Shown here in pieces: positions 37,493 through 45,381 of a DNA stretch of 64,000 nt. The notes beneath the pieces were generated by a model. The model saw only the letters and a program-made list of their open reading frames with translations, was not told the DNA's origin and made no database searches. The stretch's first letter is position 1. Each line of letters starts with the position of its first letter. A program made the position numbers and the translations under genes. The stretch comes from Actinokineospora sp. NBRC 105648 (GTDB lineage Bacteria; Actinomycetota; Actinomycetes; Mycobacteriales; Pseudonocardiaceae), in NCBI RefSeq assembly GCF_030269645.1, contig NZ_BSTR01000002.1:310001-374000 (forward strand). Direction: 5' to 3'.

Positions 37493-38422
37493 ATGAGCAC
37501 CTTCCTCGCCACCCCACCCAAACCGCTGCTCGCCGAGCCCCGCACGCGCGGTGAGCTGGTCACCATCCGGGCGTTCCTGATCATCCCGTTCGCGGCGCTG
37601 GTCGGTGCGGTCACCTTCGCCTGGGGCTGGGGGGTGAGCTGGGTCGACCTCACGATCGCCGCCGTCTTCTACACCGTCTCCACCCTCGGGGTGACCATCG
37701 GCTACCACCGCTACTTCACCCACGGCGCGTTCAAGGCCAAGCGGGCGCTGCGGGTGGCGCTCGCGGTCGCGGGCGGGCTGGCGGCGCAGGGGCCGGTCAT
37801 CGGCTGGGTCGCCGACCACCGCCGCCACCACGCGTTCGCCGACCGCGAGGGCGACCCGCACTCGCCCTGGCTGTTCGGCACCTCGCCCGCGGCGCTGGCC
37901 CGGGGTTTCTGGCACGCGCACATGGGCTGGCTGTTCGGCCGGGACACCACCAACGTCGACCGGTTCGCGCCGGACCTGGTGGCGGACAAGGACATCCGCA
38001 CGGTCGACCGGCTCTTCCCGCTCTGGGTCGCGATCACCGCGGGCGCGCCCGCGCTGCTCGGCGGCCTGATCACCATGTCGTGGTGGGGCGCGCTGACCGG
38101 CTTCCTCTGGGGCGGCCTCGCCCGGATCTCGCTGCAGCACCACGTGACCTGGTCGGTGAACTCGATCTGCCACATGGTCGGCGACCGCCCCTACACCTCG
38201 CGCGACCGGTCGACCAACTTCTGGCCGCTGGCCGTGCTGTCGATGGGCGAGTCCTGGCACAACTCCCACCACGCCGACCCGACCTGCGCCCGGCACGGTG
38301 TCGACCGCGGCCAGCTCGACGTCTCCGCCCGGGTCATCTGGGCCTTCGAGCGGCTGGGCTGGGCCTGGCAGGTCCGCTGGCCGCGACCGCGGCGGCTGGC
38401 CCGGCTGGCGAACCGGGCGTGA
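37493..38422 (+). CDS. Membrane fatty acid desaturase (acyl-CoA delta-9 type)
   Basis: 309 residues. Four membrane helices and the three His boxes of the diiron desaturases are present: GYHRYFTH, DHRRHHAF and HNSHHAD. It introduces a cis double bond into acyl chains and adjusts membrane fluidity. ATG at 37493 without a strong ribosome-binding site. The MITE-like element lies 56 bases upstream and may carry or disturb its promoter. Its stop codon overlaps the start of the GNAT gene. Confidence 0.92.
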   Translation: MSTFLATPPKPLLAEPRTRGELVTIRAFLIIPFAALVGAVTFAWGWGVSWVDLTIAAVFYTVSTLGVTIGYHRYFTHGAFKAKRALRVALAVAGGLAAQGPVIGWVADHRRHHAFADREGDPHSPWLFGTSPAALARGFWHAHMGWLFGRDTTNVDRFAPDLVADKDIRTVDRLFPLWVAITAGAPALLGGLITMSWWGALTGFLWGGLARISLQHHVTWSVNSICHMVGDRPYTSRDRSTNFWPLAVLSMGESWHNSHHADPTCARHGVDRGQLDVSARVIWAFERLGWAWQVRWPRPRRLARLANRA

Positions 38423-38985
38423 TGGAGACCGAGCGCCTCACCCTGCGGGCCTGGCGGCTCGACGACGCCGAGGACGCGCTGGCCGTCTACAGCCACCCGG
38501 ACGTCGCGCGCTGGCTCAGCCCGGCGATGGACCGGGTCGGCGACCTGCCCGCGATGCGGCTGCTGCTGCAGCAGTGGATGGCCGAGGACGAGCGGCTCAC
38601 CCCGCCCACCGGGCGCTGGGCCGTGGTGCGCCGGTCGGACGGCCACGTGATCGGCGGGGTGGTCCTGCTGCCGCTGCCGCCCGGCGACGAGGACGTCGAG
38701 ATCGGCTGGCAGCTGCACCCGGACGCCTGGGGCCACGGCTACGCCGCCGAGTGCACGCACGCGCTCGCGGGCTGGGCGTTCAGCCAGAGCGTCGACGAGA
38801 TCTTCGCCGTGGTCCGCCCCGGCAACGTCCGCGCGGCCGCGACGGTGCGCCGCAACGGTATGCAGTGGGTCGGGGAGACCGGCAAGTACTTCGGCCTGGA
38901 CCTGCAGGTCTTCCGGCTGCGACCGGCCGACCTCGACCGGCTGGCCCCCCTCGGGCAGCGCCCGCCCGGGCCCGGCGGCCGCTGA
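38422..38985 (+). CDS. GNAT-family N-acetyltransferase
   Basis: 187 residues starting at an ATG that shares a base with the desaturase stop (TGATG), so translationally coupled. METERLTLRAWRLDDAEDAL and GWQLHPDAWGHGYAAECT match the RimJ/RimL-like GNAT group with the acetyl-CoA loop. The last 20 residues are Pro/Gly-rich. The acceptor is unknown. Confidence 0.88.
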   Translation: METERLTLRAWRLDDAEDALAVYSHPDVARWLSPAMDRVGDLPAMRLLLQQWMAEDERLTPPTGRWAVVRRSDGHVIGGVVLLPLPPGDEDVEIGWQLHPDAWGHGYAAECTHALAGWAFSQSVDEIFAVVRPGNVRAAATVRRNGMQWVGETGKYFGLDLQVFRLRPADLDRLAPLGQRPPGPGGR

Positions 38986-39181
38986 GCCCGCCGGGCCACC
39001 CGAGCCCCGGGCCGCCCGCGTTCCGATCCACCGACCTGATCCCAGGACTGACCCACCGGCGGTCTTGATCTACCCACCAGGGGCGCCACCGAGGGGCGTC
39101 CCGGCCGGACAAGGTCCTCGCGGCGGGCACGGCCCGCCGCGCCGCCCCACCCATTCTCGGCCGACCCGGAGGGTCCGCTCC

Positions 39182-40315
39182 ATGGCTCGAACCTACGGCT
39201 TCCTGAGCACCTACCCGCCCACCCAGTGCGGACTCGCCACCTTCACCGTGGCCCTGCTGCACCACCTGACCGAGGTGACCCCGGACAGCCGCGGCCACGT
39301 CGTGCGCGTCCTGCCCGAGAGCGGCAAGGAGCCCGCCGTCGCGCTGGAGTCCCCGGTGGTGCACCGGATGGCCCCCGGCGGGGTCCGGGCCGCCGCCGAG
39401 GCGCTCAACCGCTGCGACGTCGCGATCGTCCAGCACGAGTACGGCATCTACGCCGGGCCCGACGGCGCCGACGTGCTCGGCGTGCTGTCCCGGCTGCGCG
39501 TCCCGGTGGTCGTCGTCCTGCACACCGTGCTCACCATGCCCACCCCCGGGCAGCGGCGGGTGCTCGACGAGGTCGTGCGGCACGCCGACACGATCGTCAC
39601 CATGTCCGAGGCCGCCCGGCACCGGCTGGTCACCGGCTACGCGGTCGACCGCCCGGACGAGGTCCTGGTCATCCCGCACGGCGCGCTCGACATCGAGCCG
39701 CCCGTGCGCGAGCGCGCGGGCGACCGGCCGCTGATCCTGACCTGGGGCCTGCTGGGCCAGGGCAAGGGCATCGAGTGGGGCATCTCCGCCCTGCCGGAGC
39801 TGCGCGACCTGAACCCGCGCTACCTGGTGGCGGGCCAGACCCACCCCAAGGTGCTCGCCCGTGAGGGCGAGACCTACCGCGACGGCCTGCGCGAGCGGGC
39901 GGACGCGGCGGGCGTCGGCGACCTGGTCGAGTTCGACCCGACCTACCTCGAGGTCGGCGCCCTGGCCGAGCTGGTGAGCCGCGCCGACGTGGTCCTGCTG
40001 CCCTACGACTCGACCGAGCAGGTCACCTCCGGGGTGCTCATCGAGGCCGTCGCCGCCCGGGTACCGGTGGTCGCCACCGAGTTCCCGCACGCGGTCGAAC
40101 TGCTGGCCGACGGGGTGGGTCTGCTGGTCCCGCACCGCGACCCGACGGCGATCGCGGCGGCCCTGCGCCGGGTGCTGACCGAGCCGGGACTCGCCACCGG
40201 GATGACCGAGCGGGCCGAGCGGCTGGCCCCCGAGCTGAGCTGGCACGCGGTCGCCGACCACTACCGCGCCGTGGCCGACGTCCTGCTGACCGTTCGAGTC
40301 GCGACCACCAGGTGA
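39182..40315 (+). CDS. Glycosyltransferase, GT4-like
   Basis: 377 residues, ATG with GGAGGG upstream. GT-B fold: an N-terminal acceptor half with CGLATFTVALLHHL and QHEYGIY, and a C-terminal nucleotide-sugar half with LTWGLLGQGKGIEWGI and VTSGVLIEAVAARVPVVAT. It overlaps the next gene by 4 bases and forms a unit with a predicted alpha-toroid protein and a GH130 enzyme, a trio probably devoted to mannose-containing glycans. Confidence 0.88.
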   Translation: MARTYGFLSTYPPTQCGLATFTVALLHHLTEVTPDSRGHVVRVLPESGKEPAVALESPVVHRMAPGGVRAAAEALNRCDVAIVQHEYGIYAGPDGADVLGVLSRLRVPVVVVLHTVLTMPTPGQRRVLDEVVRHADTIVTMSEAARHRLVTGYAVDRPDEVLVIPHGALDIEPPVRERAGDRPLILTWGLLGQGKGIEWGISALPELRDLNPRYLVAGQTHPKVLAREGETYRDGLRERADAAGVGDLVEFDPTYLEVGALAELVSRADVVLLPYDSTEQVTSGVLIEAVAARVPVVATEFPHAVELLADGVGLLVPHRDPTAIAAALRRVLTEPGLATGMTERAERLAPELSWHAVADHYRAVADVLLTVRVATTR

Positions 40316-41337
40316 ACCCCGACAGACCGAACTTCGCCCACCTGCGCAGGCTCAGCGACGACACCGGCCTGTACGAGCACGCGCGGGGCGCCCTACCGCG
40401 CCGCGAGCACGGCTACTGCCTCGACGACGTCGCCCGCGGCCTGGTCGTGCTGTGCCGGGAACCGCACCTGCCCCCGGCCCTCGGCACGCTGATGGAGCGC
40501 TACCTGGCGTTCACCGCGCACGCGCAGGCCCACGACGGCCGCTTCCACAACCGGCTCGGACCCGACCGGCGCTGGCGGGACAAGCCCGGCCTGGGCGACT
40601 GGTGGGGTCGCGCCCTGTGGGGCCTGGGCACCGCCGCCGCGCGCGGACCGGGGCCGTGGGTCCGCTCGGCCGCGCTGGACTGCTTCGAGGCCAGCGCGCA
40701 CCACCGGCCCACCTCGGTGCGCGCGATGGCCTTCGCCGCGCTCGGCGCCGCCGAGATCGTGCGCGTGCTGCCCGACCACGACCTGGCGGGCAAGCTGCTC
40801 GGCGACCTCGCGGGCTACGTCGGCGGACCCGGCCCGGACCCGGACTGGCCGTGGCCGGAGGCCCGCCTGTACTACGCCAACGCCGTGCTGCCCGAGGCGC
40901 TGATCGCCGCGGGCGACTTCGCGGGCGACCGGCGCGTCCGCGACGACGGGCTGCGGATGCTGGGCTGGTTGCTCGCGGTGCAGACCAGGGACGCCCACCT
41001 GTCGCCGATCCCGGCGGGCGGCTGGCGGACCGGCGAGCCGCGCCCCGGGTTCGACCAGCAGCCGATCGAGGTCGCCGCCCTCGCCGACGCCTGCGCCCGC
41101 GCGTACGAGCTGACCGGCGACCGCGCCTGGCTGGTCGGCGTCCGCCGCGCCATCGCCTGGTTCGAGGGTGACAACGACGCGGGCACCCCGCTGCGCGACC
41201 CGCGGACCGGCGGCGGCCACGACGGGTTGGAGCGCGCCGGCCGCAACGCCAACCAGGGGGCCGAGTCCACCCTGGCCCTGCTCGCCACCCGCCAGCACGC
41301 CGACCTCCCGGGGGTGACCGGATGGGCATCCTCGTGA
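40312..41337 (+). CDS. Glycosyltransferase-associated (alpha/alpha) toroid protein
   Basis: 341 residues with repeated helical hairpins rich in Trp, Gly and Asp (HGYCLDDVARGLVVL, DWWGRALWGLGTA, RLYYANAVLPEALIAAG), as in six-hairpin glycosidase-fold proteins. Catalytic residues cannot be assigned. GTG start overlapping the glycosyltransferase stop by 4 bases; its 3' end overlaps the GH130 gene by 16 bases. Presumably handles the same glycan as its neighbours. Confidence 0.7.
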   Translation: MNPDRPNFAHLRRLSDDTGLYEHARGALPRREHGYCLDDVARGLVVLCREPHLPPALGTLMERYLAFTAHAQAHDGRFHNRLGPDRRWRDKPGLGDWWGRALWGLGTAAARGPGPWVRSAALDCFEASAHHRPTSVRAMAFAALGAAEIVRVLPDHDLAGKLLGDLAGYVGGPGPDPDWPWPEARLYYANAVLPEALIAAGDFAGDRRVRDDGLRMLGWLLAVQTRDAHLSPIPAGGWRTGEPRPGFDQQPIEVAALADACARAYELTGDRAWLVGVRRAIAWFEGDNDAGTPLRDPRTGGGHDGLERAGRNANQGAESTLALLATRQHADLPGVTGWASS

Positions 41338-42794
41338 CGCGCACCCCGCTGCGGCTCCCACCGGACCCGCGCCGGGTGATCACCAAGCTGTTCGTGCCGG
41401 GGGAGGAGCGACCGGAGCACGAGTCCCGGTCCGCCGCCGTGATCCGCCGGGTGATGGCGCTGGACGAGCCGACCGTGCTGGAGGCGCTCAACCGGACCAC
41501 GCGCCTGTTCGAGCGCAGGCACCGCGACATCCGGGCCACCTTCGCCGACCACTTCGCCGGCGTCAGCCACCGGCTGGCCGCGACCGAGGAGCTGTCCGAG
41601 GAACGCAGGCTGCTGATCGGCGCCTACTTCACCCACGAGTACTCCGTGGAGGGGGCCGCGCTGTGCAACCCGTCGATGGTCGCGCACCCGGACCAGACCG
41701 GCGTGCTGCCCGGCGGCCTGCGGTTCGTGCTCAGCGTGCGCGGCATCGGCGAGGGCCACCTGTCCTCGGTCGGCTTCCGCACCGGGACCATCGCCCCCGG
41801 CGGCACGATCACCCTGGACCAGCCCGCCGACTTCCGCACCACCGGCACCCACCAGGACGCGACTCTGCGCAAGCACCTGGTCCTGCGCAAACTCGCCGAA
41901 CTAGGCCAGGACGACGAGACCTCGGCCGCGCTGAACCGCTACCTGCCCGACAACTTCACCGGCGCCGAACTCGACCTGCTGCTGGGCACCCTGCACCCGC
42001 GCCTGGCCGCCCGCCAGGAAGCGCCCAGGACGGCGGAGCTGATCCGCTGGATCGCCGCCTGCCACTACGCGGTCCAGTTCCCCGAGGACACCGACCTGAG
42101 CGAACGGGTCCTCTGGCCCGCCAGCCCGGCCGAGCGGCACGGCATCGAGGACGCCCGCTTCGTCCGCCTCACCGACGACGACGGCACCCGGACCTACTAC
42201 GCCACCTACACGGCCTACGACGGTTCCCAGGTGGCCCCCCAACTCATCCAGACCGACGACTTCCGCACCTTCCACATCTCCCAGCTCACCGGCTCGGCAG
42301 CCGCCAACAAGGGCATGGCCCTGTTCCCCCGCAAGATCAACGGCAGATTCGCCGCCCTCTCCCGCGGCGACGGAGAGAGCACGGCGGTCGGGACGTCCAC
42401 GGACGTCCGGTCCTGGACCGAGTCGACACCGGTCCACGTCCCCGCCCGGGACTGGGAACTGGTCCAGGTGGGCAACTGCGGCCCCCCAATAGAAACCCCG
42501 AACGGCTGGCTAGTCCTGACACACGGCGTCGGTCCGATGCGGGTCTACTCGATCGGGGCGATCTTGCTGGACCTGGTACACCCGGAAAGAGTCGTGGCAA
42601 CACTGCCAGAGCCCCTCCTGCTACCGGCGGCCACCGAACGCGACGGATACGTGCCCAACGTCGTCTACTCATGCGGAAGCCTGCTCTACGGCAACACCCT
42701 GGTGATCCCCTACGGCACCAGCGACTCCTCGATCGCACTGGCCACGGTCTCCCTGCGCGACCTACTGGCGGCCATGGTCCAAACCGACAGCTGA
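41322..42794 (+). CDS. GH130-family mannoside phosphorylase/hydrolase
   Basis: 490 residues. The five-bladed propeller is recognisable from RHGIEDARFVRLTDDDGTRTYYATYTAY with the conserved Glu-Asp, KGMALFPRKINGRFAAL, and QVGNCGPPIETPNGWLVLTHGV. GH130 enzymes phosphorolyse or hydrolyse beta-mannosides. An extra N-terminal domain of about 180 residues is present. Last gene of the glycan trio; codon use becomes visibly more A-rich near its 3' end as it approaches the repeat region. Confidence 0.85.
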   Translation: MGILVTRTPLRLPPDPRRVITKLFVPGEERPEHESRSAAVIRRVMALDEPTVLEALNRTTRLFERRHRDIRATFADHFAGVSHRLAATEELSEERRLLIGAYFTHEYSVEGAALCNPSMVAHPDQTGVLPGGLRFVLSVRGIGEGHLSSVGFRTGTIAPGGTITLDQPADFRTTGTHQDATLRKHLVLRKLAELGQDDETSAALNRYLPDNFTGAELDLLLGTLHPRLAARQEAPRTAELIRWIAACHYAVQFPEDTDLSERVLWPASPAERHGIEDARFVRLTDDDGTRTYYATYTAYDGSQVAPQLIQTDDFRTFHISQLTGSAAANKGMALFPRKINGRFAALSRGDGESTAVGTSTDVRSWTESTPVHVPARDWELVQVGNCGPPIETPNGWLVLTHGVGPMRVYSIGAILLDLVHPERVVATLPEPLLLPAATERDGYVPNVVYSCGSLLYGNTLVIPYGTSDSSIALATVSLRDLLAAMVQTDS

Positions 42795-43040
42795 CCCACG
42801 AGCCACGAGCCACGACCCACGACCGCAGCCGGGAATCGCATTGTCCTGAATGGACTGAGGAGCCTCGTGGCTGGTACGCAAGAAAATCCGACCCCGCTGG
42901 AACGTACCCGGAACCCCACCCCGCTGGTGGGCAACAGAATCCCGACCCCGCCAAGCCGCAGTGAAAGGCCGCTCCCTCAGCCACCCAACCGCAGCGAAAG
43001 GCCGCCCCTTCCCACCGCCCAACCGCAGCGGGTAGGCCGA
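42795..43040 (+). repeat. Short interspersed repeats upstream of composite element 2
   Basis: The same two motif families as at 14721-14942 recur: CCCCGCTGGAACGTACC, CCCCGCTGGTGGGCAACAG, and three versions of CCGCAGCGAAAGGCCG. No gene is apparent. Confidence 0.8.
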
Positions 43041-43070
43041 CCCCGCTGGTACGCATGTCCCGTTACGGAT

Positions 43071-43209
43071 GCTCGATCTGGTGGACTCGCTTCGTGTGGG
43101 GGGAGAGTGCCGCTAAACTTGCCGTGGGTGGGGATGCCCTTACCCTGCCCTTTTCTCTCCAACGCGGTGCTCTAGGGGCCCCGCACGAAGCGAGTTCACT
43201 AGATCGAGC
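43071..43209 (+). repeat. Inverted-repeat element A2
   Basis: Nearly identical to A1: GCTCGATCTGGTGGACTCGC pairs with GCGAGTTCACTAGATCGAGC, TAGGGG bulge on the right arm, inner stem AGTGCCGC with GCGGTGCT, apex with CTAAACTTG and GATGCCCTT. Confidence 0.88.
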
Positions 43210-43310
43210 CCCTCGTCTTTTCCTCGGGCAGCCCAAGCGATGAGCCGCCAACATGGTCGACCGTAGGTCGGTGTGCGGCACACCGTCCGAGCTGCCCGAG
43301 TAAAGCGGAG

Positions 43311-43449
43311 GCTCGATTGGCTGGACTGCCTTCGCGCGGGGCCCCTAGGCGACCGCGTGGGGAAAAAGCGTGGGGAGAAGGGCATCCCCACCACTGGTCA
43401 AGTTTAGCGGTCGCCTCCCCCCACACGAAGGCAGTCCACCCAATCGAGC
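43311..43449 (-). repeat. Inverted-repeat element B2
   Basis: Inverted relative to A2. Outer arms match B1, but the inner stem is different and still paired (GGCGACCGC with GCGGTCGCC, versus AGCACCGC with GCGGTGCT in B1), a compensatory change of several base pairs. The loop side has also drifted while CTAAACTTG and GATGCCCTT remain. Confidence 0.88.
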
Positions 43450-43481
43450 ACTGGCGTAGCGGGTGTTGCGTACCAGCGGGG

Positions 43482-43668
43482 TCAGGATTTAGGGACTTCA
43501 AGATCAAGGATGAAAGATAAGAGACTGGAGACGAAGGATTTGGGTCGGACCGAAGACTTCGGATCGTGGTGGGAGATCCGGGGGTCGGCTGGGTAGGGGT
43601 AGGGGCCGGGTGGCCAGGGCCAGGGCTAGGCCATGGCCTTGGGGGTTGGGCTGGTTTGGCCTGCGAGA
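43482..43668. other. Low-GC, G-rich spacer after composite element 2
   Basis: An AT-richer patch (AAGGATGAAAGATAAGAGAC) gives way to G-rich sequence with GGGTAGGGGTAGGGG. A similar AT-rich patch (TTAGAGATTTAGAGATT) follows composite 1 at about 15390. No gene seen. Confidence 0.5.
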
Positions 43669-44148
43669 CTAGAGGCTGTTGTTCGCGGACGAGTGGCCGG
43701 TTATCCCGTTGTCCTTGAGGATCTGCTCCACCGTGGCTGAATCGTCCGATGTGGACGCTGCCGACAACGTTGCCCGTGCGGCGTCTGCGTCCGTGTTCGG
43801 CGGGATGACCAAGAGGCGGATCCTGGTGCGGTTCGGGCTGATCAGGACCACGATGTCCGGCTGTGCGCTGTGGAAGCCCTCGAGTCGGACCATCTTGCCC
43901 GCCACCGTGATCCTGCGCTCGACCTGGTCCCAGGCGTCGAGGTTGTAGGAGATCCGGGTGATCGGGGCGAACTCGGTGATCAGTGCGGGCAGCTCGGTGG
44001 CCGGGTCCGAGGACCTCGGCCACCAAGCGCCGTCGACGTGGCCGCGGGTGGGGGCGCCTTGTTTCAGCGTGAACCGTGCGGCGCTGGTGTCGTTGTCGTC
44101 ACCGGTGTTGTTGGTGTTGTTGGTGGGACTGAGCAGGTTTGAGCTCAT
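43669..44148 (-). CDS. DUF5994 family protein
   Basis: 159 residues. The family core is clear: LKQGAPTRGHVDGAWWPRSSD, LPALITEFAPITRISYNLDAWD and RITVAGKMVRLEGF. Function unknown; members are common in actinomycetes, often in stress-type loci. ATG at 44148 (MSSNLLSP) preceded by GGAGGCGGGAG. Its leader is a near copy of the one before the gene at 44680, so both are probably switched on together. Confidence 0.85.
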   Translation of the reverse strand: MSSNLLSPTNNTNNTGDDNDTSAARFTLKQGAPTRGHVDGAWWPRSSDPATELPALITEFAPITRISYNLDAWDQVERRITVAGKMVRLEGFHSAQPDIVVLISPNRTRIRLLVIPPNTDADAARATLSAASTSDDSATVEQILKDNGITGHSSANNSL

Positions 44149-44183
44149 TCTCGGCGCTCCCGCCTCCGGCCGAGCGAGTCGGC
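44149..44183 (-). repeat. Leader repeat, copy 1
   Basis: About 33 identical bases spanning the start region (read on minus: CGGAGGCGGGAGCGCCGAGA then ATG) also occur before the gene at 44680. Further upstream each copy has TAGGGTCGG, a possible shared -10 region (near 44262 here). Confidence 0.7.
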
Positions 44184-44282
44184 AGGGCTCCTTGGTGCGC
44201 CCAAGGCGGCGGGGGCTTGACCGCCCGCGCTCGACAAACCCTCGGTACTCCCGACCCTACACCGATTGTCCAGATCGAACTG

Positions 44283-44441
44283 TTACCGCACCTTCTCGGG
44301 GATGCCGTCGAGTGCGCCCAGGACGCGTCGGGCCAGGTCGGTGGAGGTCTTGTCGCCCAGTTTGGAGTTGGTCGCCAAGATGTCCTTGACGAGGTTCACG
44401 CGACGGTCGTAGCCGGAGACGTACTTGGTGGTGCTGGACAT
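44283..44441 (-). CDS. Small DUF6307-like protein
   Basis: 52 residues, too short for most gene finders: MSSTTKYVSGYDRRVNLV at the N-terminus, then a basic helical segment ending LDGIPEKVR. Resembles the small DUF6307 proteins of Pseudonocardiales; function unknown. ATG at 44441 with GGGAGAA upstream. Starts 11 bases after the Cys-rich gene's stop, so they form a two-gene unit. Confidence 0.7.
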   Translation of the reverse strand: MSSTTKYVSGYDRRVNLVKDILATNSKLGDKTSTDLARRVLGALDGIPEKVR

Positions 44442-44452
44442 GCGTTTTCTCC

Positions 44453-44680
44453 CTATTTCTTGCAAACACAACCGCGCGTCTGCTCGCCCGCCGCGGTCGC
44501 CGTGCAGTAGCGGGCGGAGATCCGGTCGTGGTCCGCCCAGTCGTGCGGGCACGCGACGCAGGACGCGTCGGTCCCGGTCTCGGGGGGTGACCCGGATTCC
44601 GCTTGCGCGACAGCGCCTTGCGGGGGGTGGTCCAAGCCCGTGTGCGCCTGGTCGTCTGAAGTGGACAGTTTCGAGCTCAT
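44453..44680 (-). CDS. Small Cys-rich protein
   Basis: 75 residues. The N-terminal half is hydrophilic and disordered; the C-terminal half holds CVACPHDWADHD, RYCTAT and RGCVCKK, a Cys/His pattern that could bind zinc or iron. Function unknown. ATG at 44680 with the same leader as the DUF5994 gene. Confidence 0.65.
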   Translation of the reverse strand: MSSKLSTSDDQAHTGLDHPPQGAVAQAESGSPPETGTDASCVACPHDWADHDRISARYCTATAAGEQTRGCVCKK

Positions 44681-44714
44681 TCTCGGCGCTCCCGCCTCCG
44701 GCCGAACCCGTCGG
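44681..44714 (-). repeat. Leader repeat, copy 2
   Basis: Matches the leader at 44149-44183 base for base over about 33 positions and then diverges. A TAGGGTCGG box lies near 44793 on the minus strand, inside the 3' end of the STAS gene. Confidence 0.7.
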
Positions 44715-44788
44715 CCGGACTCCGTGGTGCGCCAGCGGTGGCGCCTACCTGAATCCGGGGCTCGACGACATGTCCCCGTTCTCCGACC

Positions 44789-45175
44789 CTACCCCTGTGC
44801 CGGTGCGCCCACCTGGGCAGCGAGCAGGTGGCGGCCCTCTGTGCGCGCGATGAGCCGCGCGACGTGCGGTGGAACGCCTGCCAGTCGCAGGGATCCGCCC
44901 GCGGCGCGCAGGCTCTCGCCCAGTTCCAGGAAGAGGACCAGCCCGGCCACACCGAGGAAAGACACCTCGGAAAGCTCGACGATCAGGTCCCCGGACAGCG
45001 CCGCCAGTCGCGTGCGCAGATCCGGTGTGGTCGCGCTGTCAATCTCACCCGCGAGCGCGACGACGGTCGTGGGGCCGGTCGAGGGCAGCGTGCTGACCCG
45101 CACCGGGTGGCGCGGGCCGGGGTCGGTCGGCGGGGGGCCTGGCTTGCGTGGTGCGGCGTCGCTGGTGCCAGTCAT
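44789..45175 (-). CDS. STAS-domain protein (anti-sigma factor antagonist type)
   Basis: 128 residues from the ATG at 45175 (MTGTSDAAPRKPG) with AAGGA upstream. After a Pro-rich N-terminus comes a STAS domain: TTVVALAGEIDSATTPDLRT, then DLIVELSEVSFLGVAGLVLF. In classical antagonists the residue pair after FL is D/G-S, with Ser phosphorylated by the anti-sigma kinase; here it is G-V, so this switch is missing. It may bind its partner constitutively. No anti-sigma kinase gene is adjacent. Confidence 0.85.
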   Translation of the reverse strand: MTGTSDAAPRKPGPPPTDPGPRHPVRVSTLPSTGPTTVVALAGEIDSATTPDLRTRLAALSGDLIVELSEVSFLGVAGLVLFLELGESLRAAGGSLRLAGVPPHVARLIARTEGRHLLAAQVGAPAQG

Positions 45176-45334
45176 GGCGGACTTCCTTGCGCCGCGGCCG
45201 CGGCCGGTGCGACTCACCGGGGGCTACCGACGACGGAGGTGCTGACATTGTTGTACCACGCCAAACACCAGAGTTGGCCGATCCGAACGCATTACATGTT
45301 CACTCACCCGTGTGCCGAGCCCAGGCAAACGCCA

Positions 45335-45368
45335 GAGGGGGCCACCCCGTGACCGGGATGACCCCCTC
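45335..45368 (-). terminator. Terminator of the pentose-phosphate operon
   Basis: GAGGGGG (45335-45341) pairs with CCCCCTC (45362-45368), with an inner CCCG/CGGG stem, just after the pgl stop. Confidence 0.7.
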
Positions 45369-45381
45369 CGCGCTATCGGAC

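Larger units (their letters stand above)
43041..43481 (+). repeat. Composite multi-hairpin element 2 (A2-M2-B2)
   Basis: A 441-base unit with the same order as composite 1: outer arms 43041-43068 and 43455-43481 (CCCCGCTGGTACGCA with TGCGTACCAGCGGGG), hairpin A2, middle hairpin M2 (43223-43232 CTCGGGCAGC with 43291-43300 GCTGCCCGAG) and hairpin B2. The inside of M2 keeps GGTCGACCGTAGGTCGGTG and GTGTGCGGCACAC as in copy 1. It lies between two convergent genes. Confidence 0.85.

Noticed and set aside
43071-43209. Insertion sequence with transposase
   Set aside because: No transposase, integrase or TnpB-like frame lies in or next to any hairpin element.
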